Notes under the pieces: generated by a model
Told to the model about the DNA's origin: nothing
The model's input: only the letters and a program-made list of their open reading frames with translations
Database searches by the model: none
Translations under genes and position numbers: made by a program
Origin: Elgaria multicarinata webbii
Taxonomy: Eukaryota; Chordata; Lepidosauria; Squamata; Anguidae
Assembly: GCF_023053635.1 (NCBI RefSeq)
Contig: NC_086178.1
Span: 41,003,226-41,067,225, forward strand
Length of the DNA: 64,000 nucleotides
Reading direction: 5' to 3'
Part shown: positions 1-12,700 of the stretch, piece after piece
How positions within the stretch are numbered: position 1 is the stretch's first letter
Layout of the letters: the number at the start of each line of letters is the position of its first letter

Positions 1-737
1 TCATTAGTAAATAGATAGATGGGAGTTTTTTGTAGGCAACTCTGCACTGCCCATCAGTTAAACAAATATATCTCCAACTTGGGTAATTGATTAGATATCT
101 TTAGTGAAGACACAAGAAAAATAATTTCAGATGGAAAACAATGGCACAGATTGTATTGCCAATTTTGGAACTGAAGTGAATAGAAGCTGCCTTTTGCCAG
201 CCTCCGGACTTCTGCAGTTTCTAGGAGAATACCACGGTTCCTATAGTGCATAGAGTTTGCTACAGCCAATGAGATTAGATTTCCTCCACCCCTCCCTGTG
301 GTGGCTTTAATGGGAAAATAATGGCCACAGGTCATTATGGAACTTCGCAGTACGGAAGGATGAAATTTGCAGAGGACACTGAATGAGAAAGAGATTTGCA
401 TTGGCATTGCAGAGGATGACACATCAAATGGATTTTCACTTTCTGCTCCCTCCAGGGTACTTCTTTCCCTTACACAATTTGGTGAACAAATGGGGGATTA
501 AAAGGAGAGGTGCCATCTAGTGGAGCAAAAGAAAATTAAAGCAGGTATGTTCGGTCCCATTATAAGGGTAGTAAATAATCCACACCTGCATTACTAAACA
601 AGACATTTGGTACACAAAACACAAAAGGTTGTATCAAATGTTAGCCTAACTTAAGTCCCATTCTTCTCAGTGGTTTGGAATGCTGTGTACACTGTACAGC
701 ATAACAATACAATACAATGCTGTGTAACTTGGAATGT
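1..737. other. no gene or repeat recognised
   Basis: AT-rich sequence with only short open frames. No family recognised. Confidence 0.5.
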
Positions 738-772
738 GCTTAACCACCATGGCTTAGCATGTCATCTGAAGA

Positions 773-1359
773 GGGTCATTGCAGAGCTGGAAAAAGTGCA
801 ACAAAAATAATCAAGAGGCTGAAGCAACTCTCCTACAAAGAAAACTGAAAATGTTTGGGGCTCTTTAGCATAGAAAAAAGATTTGTGAGTGTATGGGGAG
901 AACGGATAGAGGTATCTAAAAGTATACATGGTGTGGAGAAAGTGGATTTCTGTTATAAAAGTAGAACCCTGGATCATCCAATGAAGCTGGATAATGGAAG
1001 ATTCAGGACAGATAAAAGGAAGTACTTCTTCACACAGTGGGTAGTTTGAATTTGCTACCATAAGATATGGTGATGGCCACCTATTTGGATGGCTTTAAAA
1101 AGGGAATAGATAAATTCGTGGAGAAGAAATCTATCCATGGTTACTAGTCACGATAGGCGCATAGTACTCCCAGTATGAGAGGCAGTATGCCTTTCTGTGC
1201 CCATTGCTGGGGAACCTAAGTGGGAGGGTGCTATTGCTCTCATATCCTGCATGTGGGCTTCCCATTGGGGCATCTGGTTTGCCAGTATGCCGACAGAATG
1301 TTGAACTAAATAGGCTTTGGGTGTGACCCAGGAGGGCTCTTCTAACTTCTTGTTCTTAA
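773..1359 (+). mobile_element. CR1 LINE 3' end
   Basis: A diverged copy of the CR1 ORF2 C-terminus (frame pieces reading [33 protein letters not shown]) and 3' UTR. It shares [20 protein letters not shown] with the copies near 6.9, 15.0, 24.4 and 59.8 kb. Confidence 0.85.
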
Positions 1360-2328
1360 TTCGGGCCCTGGAAAAGCATTATGTTGATTCTGCATTAATA
1401 CGTTCTTTTCTGGGTCCAGAACAAACTGTAGTCTTTCACAGCCCAACAAGAAAGCAGAGCTCGCCAAATTGCTTTGCGGGAAGAAGAAAAATATATATGA
1501 TCCAGGAGGTATTTCAGAGGAACTGATGCAATAGGAAAAATATGCAGAATGAAACAAGCAATTGGCAAGCGGTGGTCAGCGTTCCACGCGTTCCCTCTTC
1601 ATTGAAATTCACCTAAACTTTCCCTCTCTGCAATTTTGTCACAAGGGTCAGGAAATACATTTTGTATCAAGAAACGACTTGAAAAGCTGGATTGTTATTC
1701 TACAGATGGTTTTGCTAGAGAATGCTGGCAGACAGCTGTCCCTCATGGAGCTCAGCAGCTTTATAGTAAAAAGAATACAGACCTTGAGGCTCTCGGCTAA
1801 GACAACAATCTATGTCTATGAATGAAAGATCGTGGATCTCAAGCCAGTACAAAAGGAGCACAAAAAGTACAATATAGTCAATTACAAGGCTAATAGTGCT
1901 AATGTAAATCAAAGTGTAATTACAAATTCACAAGAATTATTCTAAAGTATACACGCTCAACACGCTGTCTCAGATTTAACAACAATAAATGTGATCATAT
2001 GCAGTGACTGAAGTCACTGCAGTTGTTTTAACCCAAATGCCTCCTACACACTCAGCATTGACATCCAGGAATATGATCATTAGGGCAGCAAAAGAAGTTT
2101 TTGCTTTGAAGTAAATGAACTTCTTTAAAGCACTCCAATTTATTATTTCCCTACATAATCCTCAGCCTTGTCATTCAACATGGGATACAGTGTGGCTGTA
2201 CATCAAATAATCTGGCCTGACCAACCAGGAAGTGAACCAGAAAGACGGCCACCTCCTGCTTGGCCTAAAGATTATGATATGTAGTGTTGGGTTGTGGGAC
2301 TATGGAGGTTTCTTAAGAAGGGGAGAAA
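1360..2328. other. unassigned intergenic sequence
   Basis: Short open frames on both strands without recognisable motifs. Confidence 0.5.
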
Positions 2329-2528
2329 TGTGGTGATTACATAGGCACTGTATCTTTAAGACACCTGGGTTTATACCCAGCTGAAGGGTGGCAGCCTATA
2401 AGAGGAAATTGGGGAATAGTAATTGGGAGACTTAGTCAGGTATACTTCTAGTGCTGTTAGCCTTGCAAATGGATACTTTTAAATAAAGGATTTACATTTT
2501 TACTCTGCCTCTCTTTGAATACAACACA
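2329..2528 (+). mobile_element. possible solo LTR (family unknown)
   Basis: About 200 bp starting TGTGGTGATTAC and ending ACAACACA, with a TATAAGAGG box and an AATAAA signal in LTR-like spacing. No target-site duplication or internal region was found. Treat it as an old fossil fragment. Confidence 0.3.
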
Positions 2529-2614
2529 CGATTGATTGGGGAATGCTGGGTGTTATAGGGCTTTTTTCTGTCTAAAGCTGAATAGGACTGCGTCCTTAAT
2601 AAATCAATTGATGT

Positions 2615-2830
2615 CTAGAGTAACCAGAGGCATGTCTACATGACTCATTATCCCAAGGATCAACCCTGTGCATCCCCATGACACACAGGGGATCCTGGGA
2701 GCAGGAAGGAATGATCCCTTCCTTTCTCCGGGATAACTGGCACCACTTTTATCCCGGTTTATCCCAAGACTGTGGGACGTGTGGGCCGCTGTCCCGGTTT
2801 GTCCCAACTCCTCACGGGTAAACCTCAGGA
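2615..2830. mobile_element. palindromic element, GCTAGACC-ended family, diverged
   Basis: The middle ATGACACACAGGGGATCCTG is shared with the 28.15 and 45.8 kb copies. The ends are diverged. Confidence 0.55.
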
Positions 2831-3099
2831 GCTACATGCCCATCAGGGGTAGGGGGAGCAGGAGGGTTTAAAAAACAAACCAAAACCCCTATCTTTGTTG
2901 CCTGAGTGCTCATTTTCAATAATAATTTTAAAAAAACACCACAAAATGGTGGGTGTGACATTCTCTTCCTCATGGGACATCGCGCGCCAGGTGTAGACTG
3001 AGGGGGAGGATCTCGTCATCAGCATATCGCAAGATCCTCCCCCTCCACCCCCCTGGTCTAGCTATGGCCCAGGTTTCCATAGTCCCCACTTTGTTTTGT

Positions 3100-3157
3100 G
3101 AATTGCCTATAGAGCTTTGGCTATTGGGCAGTACAGAAATGTAATAAACAAATAAAC
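3100..3157 (+). mobile_element. L2-type 3' tail scrap
   Basis: It has TATAGAGCTTTGGCTATTGG, then ACAGAAATGTAATAAACAAA. Confidence 0.6.
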
Positions 3158-3366
3158 AGCCTTTGTAGGCATTCCATTGGTAGGTAGGTAGACGAAACAC
3201 TTGCATACTGAGGCCTTCAAGCTTTTGTCAAAGCTTGACTGCTTTCAAGGCACCAGAGTTTTATGTCAGGGGTGCAGAAGTTGTGGCCCTCCAGATGTTG
3301 TTAGACCTTAAATCCCATCACCTCTGACCACAGGCCATGCTGGCTGGGGCTGATGGGAGTTGGTTA

Positions 3367-4231
3367 AATCCATTTTGTTTTAGGGACTATATCAAAGGGC
3401 GAGATGACCAACTGGCTTCAGACAATGGTGTTTACTTGAGAAAAGAATCCAGCTGTAATATGAAGACCATGCTGTTGCACAAGGATAACCTGTTTAATAT
3501 TTAAGACTGCTTTGAAAATATACAATGCTAATAATCATTACCATCTCCTCATATTCCAAATGATATTTCACTCCTTCTACTTCCATAGTAACAAGCTACA
3601 ATGTTGATCTTCCATTATGAAATTTGAGGGTGCCGTACTATGAAGCAGCTGTTACTATCATTCATCCCAAGTATAATGAGACAATACTTCATTATGACCT
3701 TGAATCTGGTTTTCTTCCTGTCTTTTCTTGATTTATGACACATCAGAGCATGCTGCTTACATTTCATTATGGAAAGAATACTAAAATCACAAACATCCAG
3801 CTCTTTTGAATGGGACTGAACTGTATGATACATTTGCAGATTAGCCTAGTGGAGTAGCTGCCAATATAAACAGTTTCTCATATGGGTACCGTGATGAAAG
3901 AAAAAACATCATGGAAAGGCATTAACTTCAGACTGTTTTAGTGTAGCTAATCTCTTCATCAGTGGGCTGCTACAGGAAAATTAAAGAGCACACACAAAGA
4001 GGATTAAGTTCATGTAAACACACACATATTGATATTAAAATAATTTATTGTTCCTAGCATTCCATTCACAAGAATCATACATCTTTTTTTTAAAAACAAT
4101 ATATTAATTAGGGCTGAGCTGAAACAAGGATAGGGTGGTAGGATATTGAAAAAGGTCGGCAAAAGTGTTAGAATGATCCCTGATTGACTATGATGTGACT
4201 AGTATAGGAGGCATTGCTCTTAGCTCTGAAT
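3367..4231. other. unassigned intergenic sequence
   Basis: AT-rich, with no motif recognised. Confidence 0.5.
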
Positions 4232-4820
4232 TGCCTTCATTTGGAACATAGGAATCTGTCAGATCACTGGTCCATGAATGTACATTGAAAGGTAGCAGCT
4301 CTCTGGGGTAGGGATAGGGTAGAAATTTGTTTGATTCACATTTTAACCAGAACATGAACTCTTATCCTCTGAAGTTCACACTTCTCCAAATTGAGTTCTA
4401 TAAAAAAAATGTACACAAAAAATGTGTATATTTGGGGAAGTGCACACACACACACACACACATACATCTGTATATTAGTGAAAATAACATTAAAATGCAT
4501 TATATTAAGGAAATTAATTGCAAAAAATATATCTAGTAGGTGACATTGCATGCAAAAATGTATGAATTTGGAAAAAAAACGTGCACAAAATGTATACAGA
4601 TGTTCATGCAAACATTAATAAAAATTCAATATTCAGGATGAACCAAATTTAGGATTGCAAAAATGAGAAACAGAGAGAAAACAAAACAGATAGATTTGTC
4701 CATCCTACAGCCTGGGCTTTCAGACTGGTACATTCACAGCCTCCCCAGGAGATGCCAAGGATTGAACCTGAAAACTTCCGCATGCAAAGCATGAGTTCTA
4801 CTACTGAGCTAGCTCCCTTC
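4232..4820 (+). mobile_element. SINE with tRNA-Ala-like end, split by a DNA element
   Basis: The first part has GGAACATAGGAATCTGTCAG and CACTGGTCCATGAATG. The last part (4737-4819) is, on the reverse strand, a tRNA-Ala-like sequence with GCTAGCTCAGTAGTAGAAC (A box) and AGGTTCAATCCTTGGC (B box). The middle (4316-4708) is an AT-rich insertion. The tRNA-like part is SINE-derived, not a working tRNA gene, given its mismatched stems. Confidence 0.68.
4316..4708. mobile_element. AT-rich TIR element, TAGGGATGGACAAA family
   Basis: The right end, read inward, is TAGGATGGACAAATCTATC. The left end is TAGGGTAGAAATTTGTTTG. It holds a CA microsatellite (4442-4464) and splits a SINE. Confidence 0.55.
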
Positions 4821-5572
4821 TCCAGCTTGCCCTTAGTGATGTCAGCACATTACCAAATTTGAGTGGCTATATGATTTTGTGATACCATCAGGTTCAGTAC
4901 GTCATAATCCAATCTGTGCTGGGATTACTGAAGCAGAAAGAGAAAAACAAACAAACCAAAAATGACTGCCAAAGAAGCAGAGCGGGGGAGATTCCCAAGG
5001 GGAAAAAAAACTAGGGAAAAGGATCGGTGGAGTTGGGGAGATCCCTTCAACTAGTACTTTACAGGCCAAATGTGAAACCAGAAAACATTCACCTCAGCCC
5101 CAGCAGTAGCCACAGAAAATCCAGAAAAACTACTGCAATTCACAAACAATTATAAGGATGTCAAATAAAGCATCATACATGAAATTATAGGGGGAAAATA
5201 TCAAGTAACAGGCGCACCACTCATGTGAGATACATTATAAACCAACATATTATTGTCCTATAGAAAGGAGAGGCAAAGTGGATCCTTTGATACACATTTT
5301 TGTTAATTTTTTAAAAAATAGATTGCATGGGACTACTTGTGTAAAAAAAAAAAAACAGGTAAAATCGTACCACTAGTATCAAATTTATAATAATATCAAC
5401 CACTGGTTTATTACATTTTTAACACGCATTAAAGGAAATCAGGGTAGCATACATGGTTCTCTCTTCCATGATATTGCTGCAGCAACTCTATGAGGTAGAT
5501 TAGGTGGAGACAGAATGACTGTAGGTTATGTAGAGATAGAATGAGGTAGGCTAGGTAGAGACAGAATGGCAG

Positions 5573-5663
5573 AAAAAGCCCTACAACTCCCAACATGGCT
5601 AGTTGGGGAATGCTAGAAGTTGTAGGATCTTTTCCCATCAAAATATACATAGGATTGCACCAT
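5573..5663. repeat. palindromic element, CCTATGCAGGTTTAGAC family, partial
   Basis: It has AAAAGCCCTACAACTCCCAA, then GAAGTTGTAGGATC and CATAGGATTGCACC. Other one-arm copies are at 2530-2600 and 19590-19655. Confidence 0.68.
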
Positions 5664-5892
5664 TAAGGGCACTCATGCAGCTGTTCAAAGGAGGCTGGAA
5701 TTTCTCCACCTTTGCCTGCCTAATTTCACTGCCTGTCAAGCATGATCTAACTGTGTGGAATTGGAATTCAAATGAGAGACTATGGTGACATGGTCAGTTG
5801 GGCAGTACAGTCCTCAGCAGCTGTCAATTATGAATTTAGAATTCCAGTATAGAAAAACCTAAACCCAAATTCTGCAAATGAACTGCCAAATT

Positions 5893-6000
5893 CAAGGGGT
5901 GGGGAAACTATGGCTTCTAGATATTATTGGAATACAACTCCTATTATCCCCGATCATTGGCCATGCTGGCTTAGATGATGGGAGTTGGGAGCCTGACAAG
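5893..6000. repeat. GATGTGTTGGACT-family copy
   Basis: It has AAGGGGTGGGGAAACTATGG, then TACAACTCCTATTATCCCCG and GATGGGAGTTGGGAGCCTG. Related one-arm scraps are near 3263-3366, 22315-22380, 39950-40050, 42450-42565, 43178-43250, 48770-48840 and 63885-63950. Confidence 0.6.
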
Positions 6001-6854
6001 TTCGACACCCAATCTTAGGCACATTCCAAAAATCGATATGTCAGGTCAAATAAACACAACATATTGCTCAAGTTGTTTGAAAACAAAAACAAACACTCAT
6101 GAACAATGGAACACTCTATGCAAAATTTCTACCCTGTACCCACCCTGATATGGATGGTGCAACAGCATACCTCCTCTTTCTTTCTTTCTTTCTTTCCTCC
6201 AAAATCCATATTTGTTTCAAAAGGTGTTCATAAACACAAAATGTTCTTGAAGGAACATGCCAAAGGCTTATTCTACATGAACATGCCTCTCATCGTACCA
6301 ATCCGTTATCAGAAATGATTCAGATTCAAAAAAGCTTGATCCCAAATGTTTCCAGGACTCTGTGTTTCTTAATGCAGGGATGGACAGACTTCAGGCCTGC
6401 AGGATCTACTTTGTTTTTTACTAGAACCCCAAGATCCACCAACCGGAGCCTGGGGCAAAAGGCATATGCTTAGAATTAAAGAATTATGACCCCAGGAATT
6501 TCTTTTTCAGACCTTCTTCACAATAATCCCATTGGTTACCCCAAGGTCTCTTCATTTCTACAGAACCATTTTGGGCAGGAGGGGAATCATTTTGTTGCTG
6601 TTGTGGTTAAGTAGTTGGGAGTTCGAAATCCTTGCTGATCTACTGCAAATCACTAAGAGATCTACCAGCAGTTCTAGATCTCTAATCTGCCCACCTCTGC
6701 CCATCAATCCTGAAAATGAGGGCAAGATTTTTTCTTTCTTTCAACAGCACAGATGAATTCATAAAATCAGTTTCATACAAAAAGTGATTGCATATGAAGA
6801 TTATTATTTTTTAAAAAAGCTAGTAGGTCTTTCTTAACTCACAGTGAATGCAGT
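6001..6854. other. unassigned sequence downstream of MOGAT1
   Basis: It has a TTTC microsatellite near 6175-6195; nothing else was recognised. Confidence 0.5.
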
Positions 6855-7278
6855 TGACATTTTTCTCCCTCTCTTATAATGTTAGAACCTGGGGTCATCC
6901 CATGAAGCTGATTGGTGGGAGATTCAGGACAAATAAAAGGAAGTACTTCTTCACACAGTGCATAGTTAAATTATGGAACTCACTACTACAAGTTGTAGTG
7001 ATGGCCACCAATTTGGATGGCTTTAAAAGAGGGTTGGATAAATTCCTGGAGGCAAAGGCTATAAATGGCTACTAGCCCTGATGGTTGTGTGCTATCTCCA
7101 GTATTTGAGTCAGTAAGCCTGTGTGCACCAGTTGATGGGAAACATGGGTGGGATGGTGCTATTGCACCATGTCCTGCTTGTTCATCCCTGGCTGATGGCT
7201 GGTTGGCCACTGTGTGAACAGAGTGCTGGACTAGATGGACCCTTGGTCTGATCTAGCATGACACTTCTTATGTTCTTA
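6855..7278 (+). mobile_element. CR1 LINE 3' end, just downstream of MOGAT1
   Basis: It encodes the C-terminal segment [20 protein letters not shown] and continues through the 3' UTR to TTCTTATGTTCTTA. It is opposite in orientation to MOGAT1 and ends about 107 bp from its stop codon, so it may be part of the MOGAT1 3' UTR. A GA microsatellite follows at once. Confidence 0.88.
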
Positions 7279-7290
7279 CACAAAAAGTGT

Positions 7291-7293
<3 letters not shown>

Positions 7294-7321
<28 letters not shown>
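7294..7321. repeat. GA microsatellite
   Basis: About 14 GA units between a CR1 3' end and the MOGAT1 stop codon. If the 3' UTR extends this far, it would be transcribed as a CT run. Confidence 0.95.
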
Positions 7322-7326
<5 letters not shown>

Positions 7327-7385
7327 GGCATAAAAGATTTCTTTTTACAACAAGCATTTGCATCACATTATCATTGTGCTTGTAT

Positions 7386-7540
7386 TTAGGTAAAAGTGAG
7401 AGATTTCTGCTCTGGTATCCCATACTTTTCTTTGTTTTTGTCAAATAACTCTTGTAGCTCCTGCAGATATTTCTGATGGAGTTGATCAATCTCTTCAATG
7501 GTGGGGTTCAGATTCTGTTTCACAGCTATAGGATTCCCAA
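7386..7540 (-). CDS. MOGAT1: MOGAT1 coding exon 6 and stop
   Basis: It encodes residues 285-335 and the TAA stop. It begins VGNPI and ends [13 protein letters not shown], close to the human C-terminus KYGIPEHETLVLK. The acceptor is GGTTTTACAG. Confidence 0.95.
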
Positions 7541-9720
7541 CTGTAAAACCAGTCAACAACAAAACCAATAATCAATAACAAAACTCAGCAAGAGTTATAA
7601 TCCCTACATTGCCAACTGTGTAAACATTCTGCTCTGCAGTCAAGAACATCAGCTGTTTTAGGTTTCCATTTTCATGGTTTGTTTGAATTCTCCTTGTCTA
7701 CAGAAGACAATGACCCATGTATCTAAAAGCTTTCATAATGGCAATGGACCTTAAGGGTTATCCAAAAATCTAATTTCCCTGCATTGGTAGAGCATCATAA
7801 GCCATCTTGTTAAATATGGACCATTTGAATAGACATTTGTCTGTACAATGTGGCCACCTACAATACTTGATTATGGTAATTGGCATGAAGTGTGATAGCA
7901 ATTTGCAATCGAAAGATAATGGGTGTTTCCAAACTGTCTCAGGAAAACAAATTTGCAAGTGGAAAGGACTTCTGCTGTGGCTGTGTTAACTACAGGCAAT
8001 TACTTATTACAGGAATAGAGAACCACCAGCCCACAGGCTTCCTAAGACCTGCAGGCATTCTCCATGCAGCCTGGCAGCTTCTTCTCTTAGCCCTGTCCTC
8101 TGGGATGAAGGAAAAACCTCTTTATCTCTGATCAGCAGCAGACTGGAGATAGTGCCTCTCCCTGCACAGCACTGAAAAAGGCTCATTTTCTCAGTTAGGG
8201 CAAGGGAAGGAAGCTGATAAATGATTCAGTTCTGCTTCCTTCTAAGAGTTGTCCAGTTTACTTCTGAGTAGACATGCTGCTCATGCTTATATCTGATTAG
8301 ATAGGCTTCCTACTATAAATTGGTAACAATGGGATTTGGGGCGGGGATTGGACTTTTCAGTCCCATCCACTGGTGTGTTTGGCCCTGACCATCACTGAAA
8401 TGTGGCCCCTGATTGCTTTTCCAAAACGAAATCCACCCTTGACCCAATCACAGACCTATAAAGATTTGAAAGCATTTTACAGGAATTGTTAATTGGGCAC
8501 TTTGCTCATTCAGTATCTACAGTCAAGGGAAGCTTGTTGTCTGTTTCCATATGGTGCCATATGAGTACGAAGCTAGTGGGGTTTTTTTAAGTTTAAAGAA
8601 GTTTGTACGCTAAAACTATTGTATGCTAAACATATTGTATGCTAAGTTTGAATGCTAAACCTATTAAATGCATGGGTATTTAAAGAGGCTTCACTGTGTG
8701 TCTGAATGCATATCAAAAGCTTATAACACAATAAAACTATTAATCTTTAAGGTGTCTTTTCATTACGTTTTACTTCCAACGGGCATGAAACAACATAGGA
8801 TTACACTGGATATACAAGTTGCCTATGGCCTATGGCATATACAAGTTGCCTATGGCACAACTGATCATCTTCTTGCTCGGCAGTTATGAAGAAGCATCTC
8901 TATTGTAAATTATTCTTATACTTTTCCATTTCCAAAAGTTACAGTTATTTTGTTTAAAGAAGACCAGAACAATCACATCCATGATGCACTGTTTGCATTT
9001 CCCAGTGGGTTTTCTATCTTCCTTCCTTTCTTTTCGCAATCGCTTTCATAAAAGAACAGCTTGAATTAGTGTCTTGTACCAGCTCCACCCCAAAAGCTCT
9101 TGTTGGTCAGATTTTAATTAACAGTATCAAAGAAATGCAGTCATTCTTTTAGATTCTGGTCATTTGTGATAGCATTCATTCCCTTTTTAAGCTTCTTTTC
9201 CAATGATCTCCAAGTGGTATTTACACATGTAAATCAATTCAACCTCTCAACATCCTTTGTGGCCTTATCGTATTATATTATGGAGTGTAACAGAGAAAAT
9301 TCCACTTCTCAGAAGAGCACTTCTCTTAATCAAAGGTTGAGCCAGAAGTGTTTCCCAGTTGTCTCTTCCCCTTTCACCTTTTGCAAAATGGTTCTTGTAG
9401 CTGATATTTAAAAAACCCACTATTGACATAATGGTTTTACAATATCTCAAGAATAGAGATTGCTGTTAGAAGTTTGCAAGTTGAAAGCTACGTAATACTT
9501 TAAAACTACACCGTTGTCCAAACATTGTCCGACTTCTGCAAGAACCAATTCTGACTTTTCCCCCCTACAAGTGGTGGAAAATATTCCATGTTTCCAGCTA
9601 AACTGATGCTTCAGATGAAACAAAAAGTAGAAGCCCTCAAATGTCCAACAGGGATAAAAATTGTCCTGCTTTTCATAGGCAACCAAAACAACATAGATTA
9701 AAGTGACATCATCATCATCA

Positions 9721-9754
<34 letters not shown>

Positions 9755-12700
9755 ATTTCTAAACTGCACCTTTCCCCAAAGAGCTCAGAGAGACATGCAT
9801 TTTATCCTCACAACCACCCTGCATGGTTGGTTAGGTTCAGAGTTAATGGGCTCTGTAATCATACTGGGAAGTAATGGGATCCACATTCATCCAAGTTTAG
9901 CCAGTGAGCTTCTTGGCTGAGTAGGGAATGAATCCACGTTTCTCTGGTCCAAGTCCAACACTGTATGAAGTACATCGCATCGGGATGTAAAACATGCATA
10001 GAGGTACATCAGGGTAGGCAACCTAGTACCCTCTTGATAGTTTACACTACAACCCCCATGATGCCTCACAATTGACCATGCTGGGTGGGGCTGAGGGAAG
10101 TTGTACTAAAACAATCTGGAGGCACCAGGTTGCTTATCCCTGAAAATAGACTATTTAGAATTGACAAATATGCTAAATTCTCATTACCTACATGTACACA
10201 CAATACAATCAAAGTGGAGAAGAGGAGAAGAAGGTGGAAGGAACTAACCAAACAAAAGCTTAGGAGGGTGAGAAATGGTTATTTCAAATAATTGCCTCCT
10301 CTAACTCCTCTAACTTTGGTGCATAGGTGTTACAGAGAGAATACTTGGCAAAGGATGAGTAGCTAATGTTTCTAACAAGAAACGTGTGCATTTAAATGAC
10401 TATGTATGAAGCCAAAATCTGAAAAAATAACTTACCAACAGTGTGAATAGGTTTCCTGTAAGGCACCAAGCCAAAACTATATTGGAAGATCCCTCTGCCA
10501 TGAAACAAAGGCAAAGCAAAACCCATCATCTTCTGCAGCTTTTCCTGCCATGTTCTGAGCCACGACCCCTTTGGATTTGAAATTTGCTTGAATAGTTCAT
10601 TTTCACCAAAAGAAAACACTGGGACCAGTTGAGCCCTGAAAGAGAAAATACAACTAATATATATCATTCCCATCAATGTAGTCCATGCCAGTGGGTTAAG
10701 TATGTCAAGAACAATGTCACAAAACATAACATTCAAATGCCCCAAGTTCATAAATCAACACTGTAATGCCAGATAGATTTTTTGAAAAAGCACCATGTGG
10801 TAATTTGCTGGCTTCTAGGAAAAGGTCAACAGGCAGCATAACAAAGTCTCCATTAATACAACTGAATAGAATATTGAGGGTTCAAGACACTTGGAACCAC
10901 CTAGAGGATGTGACTGAATATTATGGAAGTCAATGGGAGTTAAGTTTTGGAAATAGAAAGTTGCCTTAACTAGTCAGACCATTGGTCCTCCTAGCTTGGA
11001 ACAGGGAGAAAAGAGGAGAGCAAATAAATCCAGGTACCAATTTTTGATGTTACATCATCCCAGCAGTAACTTCTGATCTGGACAGGTAGGCTTCCTTAAA
11101 TGCAGAGGTGCAGAATCTCAGGCCTGGGGGCCAAATATGGCCCTCCAGGAGTCCCAATCCGGCCTTCTGGTTTTCCCCAAATGGCCATGCTCCCTTCCCT
11201 CTGGCTTCCATCCCCTCTCTTCCAGCCACCAATCATTGGGGCTTTTATGCAGCTTTTTCCCTGTTCAGAAAGATTGAAATGCCTCTCCTAAGACCTAGTT
11301 ACTGGCAGTAGGAGTTTTAATGTACTTTTGGCACTTTGGCTTTACCCACTGCTAGAATGCGCCCCCTCAAAGCTTCCCTGAAATGGAATTTGGCCCTCAG
11401 GCTAAAAAAAAGATTCTGCACCCCTGCTTTAAGGACACACACACAAGCAACCAAGCAGCCCTCAGTCCTCTAGCTGATGACAGAGACAAGAGTATGTTTC
11501 CCTTCAGCTCCCTTGCGATGGCCTCTACTTTGGCTGATGGATGAGGCAAGGCCGTTTCCCCTCTGACCATGAAGTTTTTTGAAGCAGCAAAGGGTGCAGT
11601 ATCTCTGACAACCAACCTCTGGCTGGTGGTAAATAGCCAGAGTGTGCCACTCTAGATCTAACCTTTGTAGGGATGGACAAACATGTGATGCTTGAGCTTG
11701 TTGTGGTTCTCTGAATTTGTCATCGAAGCACTTTTCACCTCGTTTCAGTTCCTGAGTGAAGTCTCTCTCTTTTTTTTTCTTTGATAGGAAAAATGTGCAT
11801 TTTCAATTGGGGAAAATAGGCATTTTAAAAAATACACATTTTTCCTGATTGAAAATGCTCTTTCCTCTGATAGCCTAAAGGGTGAAAATACAGATTTGCG
11901 GCGGGATTTGTGCACATGTGCATACGCGCAAGTGGACAACTGTCATTTTTGAAACTGAATGCAAGTTTGGGAAATTAAGAAAAATTCCCAAGAATTGCAT
12001 TCTTGTTCTCATTCAGGGTTGCGAACAGATGATGTTCGCATGGTTCAGGAACGTGAATGAAATTTTCGTACATCCCTAAACCTGATATGTGATTTCTACA
12101 TATTCCACTGCTATCTTATATAGCACTTCTATCATTCTATCCTTAAGACTGGATTACTGCAATGCACTCTATGTGGAGCTGCCCTTAAGGCTGCTCCAGA
12201 AGCTAGAGCTAGTGCAGAACGCAGCAGCTCAGCTGTTGTCAGGAACTGCCTCTTTTCAGCATGTAACTCCTTTGCTGAGGGAATTGCACTGGCTGCCTAT
12301 TGGCTACTGGGCCAGGTGTAAGGTTTTGGTACTAGTGTACAAAACCCTAAACAACTTGGGACCAGGATACCTGAGAGAGCACCTTCTCCCTTACCTACCT
12401 GCCTGGTCACTGAGGTCATTGGAGAGCATGCTCCTAGTGGTTCCATATGGACCTATGGCCTGTTTGGAAACCACCAGGAGAAAAGCCTTTAGTGTAGTGG
12501 CCCCTTCTCTTTGGAACTGCCTGCCCCTGGAGGTCAGGCAGGCACTAACACTGTAATGCTTTCAGTACCTCCTGAAAACAATTCTATTTTGAGAAGCCTT
12601 CCTCAATTCAACTGACTAGCCACTGTTTTTCTGGTTCCTTTGTTTTTAAATTGAACAAATTTAATTAGCTTTTTAATCTTCTTTCTTTTTACTGTTTATA

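Noticed and set aside
2329-2528. Full retroviral element at the possible solo LTR
   Set aside because: No internal region or second LTR was seen nearby, so only a low-confidence LTR fragment is listed.
4737-4819. tRNA-Ala-like sequence on the minus strand
   Set aside because: The A and B boxes are present but the stems are mismatched, and the flanks match a SINE, so it is not called a tRNA gene.
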